From the NCBI GenBank assembly GCA_009746045.1, contig RPFO01000022.1, forward strand, positions 812,036 to 876,035: a stretch of 64,000 nucleotides of DNA, read 5' to 3'. The notes beneath the pieces are model-generated. The model did not search any database. It saw only the letters and a list, made by a program, of their open reading frames with translations, and had not been told where the DNA came from. This DNA comes from Mesostigma viride. Taxonomy: Eukaryota; Streptophyta; Mesostigmatophyceae; Mesostigmatales; Mesostigmataceae. The position numbers and the translations under genes are program-made. This document shows positions 1 to 10,509 of this stretch, piece after piece (the stretch's first letter is position 1; every line of letters begins with the position of its first letter).

Positions 1-1741
1 ACCACCCACCCACCCACCCACCCACCCACCCACCCACCCACCCACCCACCCACCCACCCACCGACCCACCCACCGACCCACCCACCGACCCACCCACCGA
101 CCCACCCACCGACCCACCCACCCACCGACCCACCCACCACCCACCCACCCACCCACCCACCCACCCACCCACCCACCCACCCACCCACCCACCCACCCAC
201 CCACCCACCCACCCACCCACCCACCCACCCACCCACCCACCCACCCACCCACCACCCACCCACCCACCCACCCACCCACCCACCCACCCACCCCCACCCA
301 CCCACCCACCCACCCACCCACCCACCCACCACCCACCCACCCACCCACCACCCACCCACCCACCCACCCACCCACCCACCACCCACCCACCCACCCACCC
401 ACCCACCCACCCACCCACCCACCCACCCACCCACCCACCCACCCACCCACCCACCCACCGGCCCACCCACCGGCCCACCCACCCACCCACCCACCCACCC
501 ACCCACCGGCCCACCCACCGGCCCACCCACCGGCCCACCCACCGGCCCACCCACCGGCCCACCCACCGGCCCACCCACCGGCCCACCCACCGGCCCACCC
601 ACCCACCCACCCACCCACCCACCCACCCACCCACCCACCCACCCACCCACCCACCCACCCACCCACCCACCCACCCACCCACCACCCACCCACCCACCCA
701 CCCACCCACCACCCACCCACCCACCCACCCACCCACCCACCCACCCACCCACCCACCCATCCACCCACCCACCCACCCACCCACCCACCCACCCACCCAC
801 CCACCCACCGGCCCACCCACCCACCCACCCACCCACCCACCCACCCACCCACCCACCCACCCACCCACCCACCCACCCACCCACCCACCCACCCACCCAC
901 CCACCCACCCACCCACCCACCCACCCACCCACCCACCCACCCACCCACCCACCCACCCACCCACCCACCCACCCACCCACCCACCCACCCACCCACCGGC
1001 CCACCCACCCACCGGCCCACCCACCCACCGGCCCACCCACCCACCGGCCCACCCACCCACCGGCCCACCCACCCACCGGCCCACCCACCCACCGGCCCAC
1101 CCACCCACCGGCCCACCCACCCACCCACCCACCCACCCACCCACCCACCCACCCACCGGCCCACCCACCGGCCCACCCACCCACCCACCCACCCACCCAC
1201 CCCACCCACCCACCCACCCACCCACCCACCCACCACCACCCACCCACCCACCCACCACCCACCCACCCACCCACCCACCCACCCACCACCCACCCACCCA
1301 CCCACCCACCCACCCACCCACCCACCCACCCACCCACCCACCCAGCCACCCACCCACCCAGCCACCCACCCAGCCACCCACCCACCCAGCCACCCCCCAC
1401 CCACCCACCCACCCACCCACCCACCCACCCACCCACCCACCCACCCACCCACCCACCCACCCACCCACCCACCCACCCACCCACCCACCCACCCACCCAC
1501 CCACCCACCCACCCACCCACCCACCCACCCACCCACCCACCCAGGTCCACCCACCCACCCACCCACCCACCCACCCACCCACCCACCCACCCACCCACCC
1601 ACCCACCCACCCACCCACCCACCCACCCACCCACCCACCCACCCACCCACCCACCCACCCACCCACCCACCCACCCACCCACCCACCCACCCACCCACCC
1701 ACCCACCCAGGCACCCACCCACCTGCCCACCCACCCACCCA
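1..1741. repeat. (CCCA)n tetranucleotide satellite at window edge
   Basis: Almost unbroken CCCA units fill the first 1.74 kb. Interruptions are ordered: CCGG-CCCA higher-order blocks at about 460-600 and 1000-1180, CCGA blocks at 60-130, CAGC blocks near 1345-1395, and single-unit slips (CCACC). The minus strand is (TGGG)n and could form G-quadruplexes. It is not a canonical telomere unit. No coding potential. Confidence 0.97.
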
Positions 1742-1963
1742 CGTACTGTGGCGCAGTCTATACATGTACACACAATTCACAAAATCATAGAACACAATCA
1801 TGAATTAACAACACACAATCATGAATTCGTAGTTGTATGACACAAAATCGTATTACATGCATAAGCAGCGCAGATGTACTATTGATTTGCATGTCCAGAG
1901 AGCCCCGTTTCCCCATGTAAAGAACGACGCGCTTGCAACTTTGTGCAAGCTAACAGATAGTAT

Positions 1964-2083
1964 CAAGGAGACAACAAGCGCGGGCCAGAAATCGGGAGAA
2001 TCCGGAGCATGGTAGCTGGAGTCTGCCGTTATATTTTCCGCGTTTTCGAGTCGTTCAGGATGATGAATATGAATGGAGAGATG
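1964..2083 (-). mobile_element. Short retroposon, near full-length copy (120 bp)
   Basis: Starts CAAGGAGACAAC like all family members in this window and is flanked by an exact TAGTAT duplication (1958-1963 and 2084-2089). It matches the copies at 40320-40431 and 28509-28628 over about 110 bp. A GTTCGAGTC stretch, close to a pol III B box, lies near its distal end. Strand is given as minus because the shared, never-truncated end would then be the 3' end; this orientation is inference. Confidence 0.8.
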
Positions 2084-3027
2084 TAGTATGCTTCACATCA
2101 TGGTCTCGTTATCCTGTCAAAGAGCCACGCTGTATAAGCTAGTGGTACGATATCATCATTGCATGTGATCAACATCTCTGCCACCAGTTGGCAAATGAAT
2201 AGGCCAATGTGCGAGACGGCAATGCATTGGCAGGAAAGTGCTCACTACATTGCACCTTATAAATGGAGGCTGCAGAGCTGGGCTGCCATGCCAGAAGATA
2301 TCTCTGCCCACTCGTTTGAGGAGATTCCATTAGGAAAAAGGGGATGGAGATGCCAAAGGCAAGGACCCCTGGACTGGTCTGTCCACGCGCTTGCAAGTGC
2401 CTAACCATTTACTGATAGGCTATCAAATAGGTTCTCCAGTCGAAGATGGCCACTGACGCCGATAAGAACGTCGGCAACGTTGATAGTGCCAGCCTGCGCG
2501 GGGAAGTTGGCAAAATATACGACCATGAGATCAAAGATAAATAAAATTCAGAAATGCCCAAATACGAACGGAAGGAACAGGCAGAAATGGGTTGTGATCA
2601 GGTGAATAGAAATCAAGCTGCATGCACAATCCAGTGACCCAGAGTGGCAGTGCCACGAAGAAGCACGAGTTACCAGTGTAGTATGCACATGCCTGTGTAA
2701 AATGCCGTGGGGTAACCAAAAAGCAAGCGAAAGCAGCCGTGCAACAGCAAAAAAGCAAGGGAGAACATGGGGGACCGCCAGGCAGATGTGCAATTTCATG
2801 GCGGTGCGCGGAGGAGCAAACATGCCACTGCACACAAGGGCACAGGAGTGAGCTCATGAGGGGTCAGCCACATGGGTGATGGCAGGTGGCAATGGGCAGG
2901 TATCGAAGGGCATGGGGGAAGGATGAAGGCAAAGAAGGGCGCAAGGTGAATGGGATTGTGGGCGAAAGCAAAGGAAGGATTGAGGGAGCAAAGACAGTGT
3001 GGAGAAGCCGATGTGCTTCTACACAGT

Positions 3028-3160
3028 AGGCGGCATAAATAACTACAGTGGTTGCATACTAGCATTCTATACACCAGGCGGCATAAATAAATACAGTGGT
3101 TGCATAGTAGCATTCTATACACCAGGCGGCATAAATACATACAGCGGTTGCATAGTAGCA
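3028..3160. repeat. 48-bp tandem repeat, 2.8 copies
   Basis: CGGCATAAAT recurs at 3031, 3079 and 3127, an exact 48-bp period with a few substitutions between units. No ORF is convincingly tied to it. Confidence 0.9.
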
Positions 3161-4047
3161 TGAGGTTGTCACAACGGCGCGTCTAGCTCTGCAAACAAAC
3201 GCAGCAACACGCCAACTGCACAGTCGATGTGCCTAGCATGTTTCAGTTGTATTTCATATATATATATAGGTAGTATAGAGCTTTGACATGGCTCTGTATA
3301 TAGGTTTATAGCTGGGCGTTTGCTTTGGTTTGAGTGATTTCACTCTGCTGTAAGTAATTATATTTTTTATATATATATATATTATTAACGAAGAAAAATA
3401 TGACTACATTACTATATCATAACGCATAAAAAGAACTGTAGAATGCAAATACTCCCAAAGCTAGGATAAACTGCGTGAAGCAGTCTAGCAAGGAGGTCAC
3501 ACCTTTATTTTGCCTGTCTAAACCATTTGCTTGCTTGCTTGCCTGCCCATTTACCTAGGCTTCGCGAGGGCTACCCCTCGTTCCTGTGTGTCGCTCGTGC
3601 GCCCTTTCGCGTGTTCGTGTCGTCGTTCGTGGCAGTGCGTGGCAGTGCGTGTCGTTCGTGGCAGTGCGTGTCAGTGCGTGTCGGTGCGTGTCGTCGGCGG
3701 TCGGTAGAGGCTGGAGAGCTTGGATGTTCTTCTCCCCCGCGTTTTTGAGAAGGCTATCCACTATCTTGCTCGAAACTGGTTTCTCACCCCGTGCCGTTTT
3801 TTTTGTCAAGGAGAAGGCTATCCACCAACATCGCTCTAGAATCCCTTCCCGAGGCGTCTTAAATTTATTCATCCCCTCTCCAGGCATTCTCGGGGTTCCA
3901 GTTTGGATTACCGGGTATGAACTAAGCCTGGATAATTTATCCCGTGTTATAAGCGCACACCCTCACCCCCCGTTGGGGAACGCGTCCAGCTATTTTTTGT
4001 CTGTGCATCGTAGGACGTGTCGGACGCGATGTCTGGTGTCACTCACT

Positions 4048-5087
4048 ACGAAATATGTGCCCCATTGTCAGATGCTCCTGGTGGACGGGGACCTATAAAC
4101 CTAATTATCTGCCGGGTGGGCAGACGAAACGTCCTTTTATGGCCAAAAGTGCTGTTCAGCATTACAAAATCCGTGATCCATCAGATTACGTGTGATTTCC
4201 AGGTCACATAAGACTGACGAATTGTCATGAATACCACAAGTTTCTGGAGGGATCTCGCTGAACCCTCCGTTTACGCCCTTCTGACGTAAGTTGGGATCTT
4301 TTTTACCCTTGGATTTTGTTTAGAGGGTGCCTCGTCACCCAAGTTTTCCAGCGGTTAGTCGCGCTGGGCAGGCAGAGAACTGGAGCCCCGCTGCGCCCGA
4401 ATTTTCTTAACAGGCGACACACTGCACACAAGTGCACACCAGCCTGCCCAGTCGCCTGTAACACAGGTTTCTCACCATTCCTGTCACATCACCATTCGCC
4501 TGGAGGGCGACGCCTGATAATGGATTCCAAGTGGGTTGGTTTTGCGGTCACGTGTTCGAACACTCAAGTTGCGAATTCTGTGCATTATGTCGTGGGAAAT
4601 GACACCAATTCCCCGAAAATTGATATCACAGGCGTCATCCATCAGATGGGATTGAAGGTTAATTACAACATTCGCAAGATAACAGGCGAGAAGGTTATGA
4701 AGCCGCCTGTTGTTGACGCCCATTGTGGCTGTGAAGAACACCAGTTTGTCCCCGTTTTGGAGGGACTGGAATGGATTCATGACAAGAATCCACATCTGTT
4801 CTTTGCCATTTTGGAGGCTGGGATCAAGTCGGGAGCGTTTTCATTTGAAACGCCGACTTCCGCCGGCTCGGCAGCAGTCTTTGGGCAGTATTTGGCGGGG
4901 GGGCATTCGCCCGTTTACCTATCGCGTATCCTCCCATCCGTGGGTAAGCTGGAGTTTTTCGTGCTTGATCCCTCTCAGTTGGGGAGCTCGTACAAGCCTT
5001 TTGACCAGGATTCCGAATTCTTCAGCCTGCTGGGTAGCACAGTGGCAATGATAAAGGCAGACAAATCTCTGCAATTTGATGCCATGT
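4048..5087 (+). repeat. Inverted repeat 1, left arm (1,040 bp)
   Basis: Each base x pairs with 10223-x in the right arm 5136-6175, with only a few substitutions and no indel that I could find. The 48-bp spacer is 5088-5135. Near-identity implies a recent duplication or ongoing conversion. The outer 158 bp recurs a third time at about 10616-10773. Confidence 0.95.
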
Positions 5088-5110
5088 CTTGGCGGATGTT
5101 TCGGTGGTGA
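4520..5110 (+). CDS. Orphan protein, copy A, C-terminus cut at the palindrome centre
   Basis: The frame is open from 4316, but the likely start is the ATG at 4520 (MDSKWVGF...), since the upstream stretch is arginine- and proline-rich and does not look like protein. The roughly 190 residues up to the palindrome junction are balanced in composition (HCGCEEHQF, SRILPSVGKLEFFVLD), with no signal peptide or membrane helix visible. After 5087 the frame runs into the 48-bp spacer and stops at 5110, so the natural C-terminus is lost. The copy B arm encodes the same residues with one change near codon 54 (Gly versus Asp). No introns. I do not recognise the family; it may belong to a virus-like or mobile unit with the neighbouring MYND ORF. 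Confidence 0.5.
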   Translation: MDSKWVGFAVTCSNTQVANSVHYVVGNDTNSPKIDITGVIHQMGLKVNYNIRKITGEKVMKPPVVDAHCGCEEHQFVPVLEGLEWIHDKNPHLFFAILEAGIKSGAFSFETPTSAGSAAVFGQYLAGGHSPVYLSRILPSVGKLEFFVLDPSQLGSSYKPFDQDSEFFSLLGSTVAMIKADKSLQFDAMSWRMFRW

Positions 5111-5703
5111 TGATGTTTTGGCGGAGCCTTACGGCACATGGCATCAAATTGCAGAGATTTGTCTGCCTTTATCATTGCCACTGTGCTACCCAGCAGGCTG
5201 AAGAATTCGGAATCCTGGTCAAAAGGCTTGTACGAGCTCCCCAACTGAGAGGGATCAAGCACGAAAAACTCCAGCTTACCCACGGATGGGAGGATACGCG
5301 ATAGGTAAACGGGCGAATGCCCCCCCGCCAAATACTGCCCAAAGACTGCTGCCGAGCCGGCGGAAGTCGGCGTTTCAAATGAAAACGCTCCCGACTTGAT
5401 CCCAGCCTCCAAAATGGCAAAGAACAGATGTGGATTCTTGTCATGAATCCATTCCAGTCCCTCCAAAACGGGGACAAACTGGTGTTCTTCACAGCCACAA
5501 TGGGCGTCAACAACAGGCGGCTTCATAACCTTCTCGTCTGTTATCTTGCGAATGTTGTAATTAACCTTCAATCCCATCTGATGGATGACGCCTGTGATAT
5601 CAATTTTCGGGGAATTGGTGTCATTTCCCACGACATAATGCACAGAATTCGCAACTTGAGTGTTCGAACATGTGACTGCAAAACCAACCCACTTGGAATC
5701 CAT
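4975..5703 (-). CDS. Orphan protein, copy B, reads through the palindrome centre
   Basis: Mirror copy of the ORF at 4520-5110, starting at the equivalent ATG (5703). It crosses the spacer and continues into antisense of the opposite arm, gaining a histidine-rich tail and about 45 residues that are only the complement of copy A. That tail is probably an artefact of the palindrome and not native protein. Both copies therefore lack their original C-terminus, so the duplication broke the gene. Function unknown. Confidence 0.45.
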   Translation of the reverse strand: MDSKWVGFAVTCSNTQVANSVHYVVGNDTNSPKIDITGVIHQMGLKVNYNIRKITDEKVMKPPVVDAHCGCEEHQFVPVLEGLEWIHDKNPHLFFAILEAGIKSGAFSFETPTSAGSAAVFGQYLAGGHSPVYLSRILPSVGKLEFFVLDPSQLGSSYKPFDQDSEFFSLLGSTVAMIKADKSLQFDAMCRKAPPKHHHHRNIRQDMASNCRDLSAFIIATVLPSRLKNSESWSKGLYELPN

Positions 5704-6175
5704 TATCAGGCGTCGCCCTCCAGGCGAATGGTGATGTGACAGGAATGGTGAGAAACCTGTGTTACAGGCGACTGGGCAGGCTGGTGTGCACTTGTGTGCA
5801 GTGTGTCGCCTGTTAAGAAAATTCGGGCGCAGCGGGGCTCCAGTTCTCTGCCTGCCCAGCGCGACTAACCGCTGGAAAACTTGGGTGACGAGGCACCCTC
5901 TAAACAAAATCCAAGGGTAAAAAAGATCCCAACTTACGTCAGAAGGGCGTAAACGGAGGGTTCAGCGAGATCCCTCCAGAAACTTGTGGTATTCATGACA
6001 ATTTGTCAGTCTTATGTGACCTGGAAATCACACGTAATCTGATGGATCACGGATTTTGTAATGCTGAACAGCACTTTTGGCCATAAAAGGACGTTTCGTC
6101 TGCCCACCCGGCAGATAATTAGGTTTATAGGTCCCAGTCCACCAGGAGCATCTGACAATGGGGCACATATTTCGT
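5136..6175 (-). repeat. Inverted repeat 1, right arm (1,040 bp)
   Basis: Reverse complement of 4048-5087. Its outer 157 bp (6019-6175) is at the same time the outermost part of inverted repeat 2, so the two palindromes are chained through a shared segment. Confidence 0.95.
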
Positions 6176-7340
6176 GCGACTGACGCGTTTTCCCGCGTCA
6201 GGTTACAAGTCCCCAGTCGTCAGGCCAGATCATCTGACGGATCACAGATGTTGTCATTCTGAATAGCACATTTGGTCATCAGAATAAAAAAAAAAAAAAA
6301 AAAAGAAAAAGGTCGTCAGGCGTCTGGCAGTGCAAATCTGACCACATCTTTCTCGCGACTGACGCGTTTTTGTCCTTCCACCTACCCACTACAGCAATTT
6401 CGGGAGATTCGACTCGCGGGTACTCCACTCAACCGTACGAATCGAATATTCACTAGAGTCAGTCAACTGTATTGAACGGCGCGACGCTGCGTTAACTTAT
6501 AGGAGCGCCTAATATTATTTAATTATACAGTGACCCCTACATGTAGGCCAAAGCGTGGGTTAAATTGAGGATGCATTGTGGCGAAACGCTTGTCATCCGC
6601 CCACGCCTCCCAAAAACGTTGGAGTTGGGTAGAAAGCCACAAGGAGGAGGCAATCCCTTGCACCCGACCGTGGGAAGTCGCTTGTATTATTGCCATCCAG
6701 CCATGTCTTATGTTGAGAAACCAGCCACCCTTCAGATCCTTTCCGAAGATGGGGTGCTTTTATACGAAATCACCGTTCCGCCTGGAATGCGCGAATCGGA
6801 CGTGTTAGCTGATGAAAGGATGATGATGGTCGCTTGAATTCGGGCGCTTGACGACATTGTCACCCCAGATCACATCTCTGTTTTACTACCAATTATCAGA
6901 ATGGATAGAGCGGAGACATTCGCCGGATTCGGGGTTGAGGCCCCCGTTATCAACGAGGCAGATGAATATGCCACTACCCTGCTCTTTCCTCTTATTGATG
7001 AGCCTTCCAAAGTTGTGAGGCAGTGGCTCCTGGGTATGGTGTGCAATTTTGTACCACCCAGCGAGTTTGTTTCTTCCTTCTCCGTTTTTCTAGAGGAAGA
7101 ATTTGTAACCCACGCTTCGGAGGAGATGAGCCTTGCAAGATGCCCTTTCTTCATTTCCAACGGGTCGCTCATTCTGAGCCCCGCGTGCCGTCAGAAGTCG
7201 GATGAGCTCTGGGGGGAGTTTCATGGCCCACCAGGCTATTCGTGGGATATTGCCAACAAGGCGTGCTCTTGGTGTAGGGAGGTGGAGCCTGGAGTCTGAC
7301 TCACCAAGTGTGCAGGGTGCCTGTCTGTCAGGTACTGCAG
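6019..7340 (+). repeat. Inverted repeat 2, left arm
   Basis: Pairs with 7667-7977 plus 9752-10773. Bases 7034-7340 pair at x to 15007-x, and bases 6300-7030 at x to 16785-x; the 1,778-bp difference is the insertion plus its target duplication in the right arm. The poly-A tract at about 6285-6310 differs in length from the poly-T at about 10478-10505, and there are scattered substitutions, so these arms are older or less conserved than repeat 1. Confidence 0.93.
6703..6837 (+). CDS. Small orphan ORF, copy A
   Basis: An open frame from 6565, with a more plausible start at 6703 (MSYVEKPATLQ...), giving 44 residues that end in a methionine-rich tail. It lies 63 bp upstream of the MYND ORF in the same orientation. 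A near-identical copy is on the opposite arm (9948-10220 frame). The few changes between copies are mostly conservative, which favours real coding, but it is short and I recognise no domain. It could also be the 3' end of a longer broken gene. Confidence 0.3.
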   Translation: MSYVEKPATLQILSEDGVLLYEITVPPGMRESDVLADERMMMVA

Positions 7341-7452
7341 CAAGGATTGCCAGTCACTTGATTGGCGTTTGCACCGTGCCATCTGCCAGGAGGTGGCTGG
7401 GTATAGGGGGCACACGAGGGAGCAGTGGATTTACGTCGCTGCAGCCTGGTAG
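6901..7452 (+). CDS. MYND zinc-finger protein with an in-frame TGA
   Basis: The frame starts at ATG 6901 (MDRAETFAGFG...) and reads 132 codons to TGA at 7297-7299. The same frame then continues to TAG at 7450-7452. The C-terminal part is a textbook MYND finger: CSWC before the stop, then CAGC, YCSKDC and a W-x2-H-x3-C ending after it, with spacing C-x2-C-x11-C-x2-C-x4-YC-x3-C. The TGA sits in the first loop, not on a zinc ligand. MYND fingers usually bind proline-rich partner peptides; some giant viruses also carry them. The N-terminal about 120 residues are acidic and unrecognised. The inverted copy has TGA at the same place. This may be a pseudogene, a readthrough product or a reassigned codon; the sequence alone does not decide. 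Confidence 0.75.
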
Positions 7453-7666
7453 TTAATGTACTCTGAAAGAAACAGACATTTATTTATTTCAGAATATATG
7501 TATTCTGCGAGCTCTGATAGAGATCTACTATCTAGTAGTCTAGCGATAGAGAGAGTACTCTATCGCTAGACTACTATCTCTCGCTCGCAGAACTCTTCTA
7601 GTATGAGGAGTATATGTGACATTGACTATTCAAATTCTGTTCTGAATCTGACAGCGATAGCTCGTC
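7341..7666. other. Loop of inverted repeat 2 with a perfect hairpin
   Basis: This 326-bp loop holds the last codons of the MYND ORF and a strong palindrome. Bases 7533-7551 are the exact reverse complement of 7558-7576 (19-bp stem, 6-nt loop). Imperfect pairing continues outward (a TTCTGCGAGC match near 7502 and 7590). No other gene. Confidence 0.85.
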
Positions 7667-7707
7667 CTGCAGTACCTGACAAACAGGCACCCTGCACACT
7701 TGGTGAG

Positions 7708-9884
7708 TCAGACTCCAGGCTCCACCTCCCTACACCAAGAGCACGCCCTGTTGGCAATATCCCACGAATAGCCTGGTGGGCCATGAAACCCCCCCCAGAG
7801 CTCATCCGACTTCTGACGGCACGCGGGGCTCAGAATGAGCGACCCGTTGGAAATGAAGAAAGGGCATCTTGCAAGGCTCATCTCCTCCGAAGCGTGGGTT
7901 ACAAATTCTTCCTCTAGAAAAACGGAGAAGGAAGAAACAAACTCGCCGGGTGGTACAAAATTGCACACCATACCCAGTGTTAGCGCTCCCACGGTCCTAA
8001 ATTTAGGACTTTGTCCTAAATCGTCCTAGTGGTCACTATAACCGAGGTACCGGGGGGTGTCACTATATGGACCGTACCCCATGTGGACCGTACCCGGCAT
8101 GATGTACCCGACCCGTGGTACCGGCACATGGTACCCGGATTCCGTACCCGGGTACCGGGTATAATGGCGGGAAAGTAGGTACCTCGACCAAAAATATAAC
8201 CGATTTTGGAGCGAAAAAGTGGGTGCGGGAATGAAGTGAGGTGGATATGGCGACCTGACAATCGTGGCCGGCGTTTTCACGTGCGTTTATCATTGGGGGC
8301 GCCCAGTAGCAAAAACGAAAGGTTGTTAATTACGCTTAAAGGCTGTGAATACTTTCTGCGCAAGTTTTTATGTGTAGCGCTGTAGCACAGCGGCACAACA
8401 CAAATGGGTCGCAGATCGCCTGCTCGCGGAGGGTCGATTTTGGCACAAACATGTTAGTGTATTAGCAATGGTGGTGCGAATCAACCCAGGAAATTTTTGT
8501 GGACGATTTTGATTTTAGTCTGGAGTTCAAAAACGGAGTATTTGACATGGGAGCGCCTGGGCCGTGATATTCTTGCCCGATTTCGATTGTCGACCATGTT
8601 TTAGGGACGTTCAGGCTGGGCAGCGAGCGCACCTTATAGGTCTTCACTTTCGGTATTTCTTGGACCTAGAACGCAGCACAAGCGTGGTTTATATCATTTT
8701 CGAACCGGTTGGCCAGCTTTGGTGCGCTCAGCTCTCGGAAAGCTGACCTCGCTGCGGATTTCAGCGACTTTTTTGCAACCATCTGGAATGAGGCGACGTA
8801 AGTAGCAGGTACGTGCCGGGGTGTCCTAGATCATGAGTGTAACTGGCAACGCTGTCGTGGTGTTTTGAGTCAACCAGCTATGCCTAAAAAGAGGGGACGC
8901 TCTCTCTGCACATAACTGTCACACATAGTTGGTTTGTAAACGTCATACAAATTTTTACGTCTCTATCTTCGTCGTCCGTTGCAGCTAAAACACACATGCG
9001 TAAGAGCAGTTTTACTCATGTGTTAGTTATAAACCATGGTCCTATGGACTGCAGTCGTTCAGGGTGTTCTCAGACAGTATATACAGTATGGTTTACGTGT
9101 TACATGCACCCTGAATTCGCTCACAAAGCGTTGCATGTTAGCACAACGTTGTTTTGTAACTTGATTTGGCTGCATTCATGTGTTAGTTGCAATGCAAATG
9201 CATTGTTTTTTCATCGCTGGGTGGTGGCCAGCATGTCCGTGATGTCAAAGAAGGTTTGGCATATGCTTAGAGAAAGTTTACCGCAAGGGGTGGGCCATGT
9301 TCAAGCCGGGCAACCTCAGCAACCATGCAACCGTATATTGCATTACCTGCACCATCTGTGACACCGTTAAGCACGCGTATATATAGAGGCAGCCACAGCA
9401 GGGTATGGCCTTGTTATACGCTGCCCCGCCATCCCAAGGCCTCGTAGGGTCCCCTAGCGCTTGTAAGATGCTCAAGGGACCGTGAGGATAGCATGGTAAT
9501 GCGTTGACACTAATTCGTCCTAATGGTGCTAAAACCCACATTTTGGCCGAATTCGCGCTTTGAGGTCTGGCAGGTGGCAGGGCCCATTCATGCACTAAAT
9601 GTAATTATTTGACCCCAGGTTTTTGATAGAAACTAAAAAAGTGTGTTATCTGTCATGGGCACGAATGCCAGGGTCAAATTTTAATGTTTGCATGTATATA
9701 TTTTAATTCCATGTGGTCCTAAATTTAGGACTTTTTCTGGGAAAACCAACACCAGGAGCCACTGCCTCACAACTTTGGAAGGCTCATCAATAAGAGGAAA
9801 GAGCAGGGTAGTGGCATATTCATCTGCCTCGTTGATAACGGGGGCCTCAACCCCGAATCCGGCGAATGTCTCCGCTCTATCCAT
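7708..9884 (-). pseudogene. Second MYND ORF copy, split by an insertion and truncated
   Basis: Codons from ATG 9884 down to 9756 and from 7977 down to 7708 match the MYND ORF at 6901. Between them lies the 1,774-bp element with its CCAG duplication. The copy has the same TGA (at 7708-7710) at the equivalent codon. Past the TGA only the first part of the finger remains, because the arm ends at 7667. It cannot be functional without excision, and its finger is incomplete. Confidence 0.8.
7978..9751. mobile_element. 1,774-bp insertion with CCAG target duplication
   Basis: The uninterrupted site is preserved in the left arm (around 7034), so the insertion boundaries can be read directly: CCAG at 7974-7977 is repeated at 9752-9755. 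The element begins TGTTAG and ends CCAACA, that is TG...CA with short inverted ends. A 16-bp palindrome GTCCTAAATTTAGGAC lies near both ends (about 7995-8010 and 9718-9733). The interior is non-coding, with many GTACCCGG-type repeats at 8045-8165. A solo-LTR-like or non-autonomous DNA element both fit; no transposase is visible. Confidence 0.8.
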
Positions 9885-9947
9885 TCTGATAATTGGCAGT
9901 AAAACAGAGATGTGATCTGGGGTGACAATGTCGTCAAGCGCCCGAAT

Positions 9948-10220
9948 TCAAGCGACCATCATCATCCTTTCATCAGCTAACACGTCCGATTCGCGCATTC
10001 CAGGCGAAACGGTGATTTCGTATAAAAGCACCCCATCTTCGGAAAGGATCTGAAGGGTGGCTGGTTTCTCAACATAAGACATGGCTGGATGGCAATAATA
10101 CAAGCGACTTCCCACGGTCGGGTGCAAGGGATTGCCTCCTTCTTGTGGCTTTCTACCCAACTCCAACGTTTTTGGGAGGCGTGGGCGGATGACAGGCGTT
10201 TCGCCACAATGCATCCTCAA
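9948..10220 (-). CDS. Small orphan ORF, copy B
   Basis: Inverted copy of the small ORF at 6565-6837, with three or four amino-acid differences. The likely start is the internal methionine of the MSYVEKP segment. It has the same position relative to the MYND copy. Function unknown; see copy A. Confidence 0.28.
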   Translation of the reverse strand: MRMHCGETPVIRPRLPKTLELGRKPQEGGNPLHPTVGSRLYYCHPAMSYVEKPATLQILSEDGVLLYEITVSPGMRESDVLADERMMMVA

Positions 10221-10472
10221 TTCAACCCACGCTTTGGCCTACATTTAGGGGTCACAGTATAATTAAATAATATCAGGCGCTCCTATAAGTTAACGCAGCG
10301 TCGCGCCGTTCAGTACAGTTGACTGACTCTAGTGAATATTCGATTCGTACGGTTGAGTGGAGTACCCGCGAGTCGAATCTCCCGAAATCGCTGTAGTGGG
10401 TAGGTGGAAGGACAAAAACGCGTCAGTCGCGAGAAAGATGTGGTCAGATTTGCACTGTCAGACGCCTGACGA

Positions 10473-10509
<37 letters not shown>

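Larger units (their letters stand above)
1742..4047. other. No recognisable gene
   Basis: Mixed-composition DNA with only short, unconvincing ORFs. It contains one short retroposon copy (1964-2083), a 48-bp tandem repeat (3028-3160), a TA-rich patch near 3240-3385 and a run of GTGCGTGTC-type short repeats at about 3620-3700. I see no splice-supported exon or known domain. Confidence 0.6.

Noticed and set aside
1-1741. (CCCA)n as a telomere
   Set aside because: The unit is not a known telomere repeat, it is irregular, and (TTTAGGG)3 elsewhere suggests a different telomere unit.
8016-8293. Three overlapping minus ORFs of 76-84 codons in the 1,774-bp insertion
   Set aside because: They arise from GTACCCGG-type repeats and show no consistent coding character.
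8380-8460. Possible tRNA (GGAGGGTCGATTTTGG as a T arm)
   Set aside because: No acceptor or anticodon stem could be formed.
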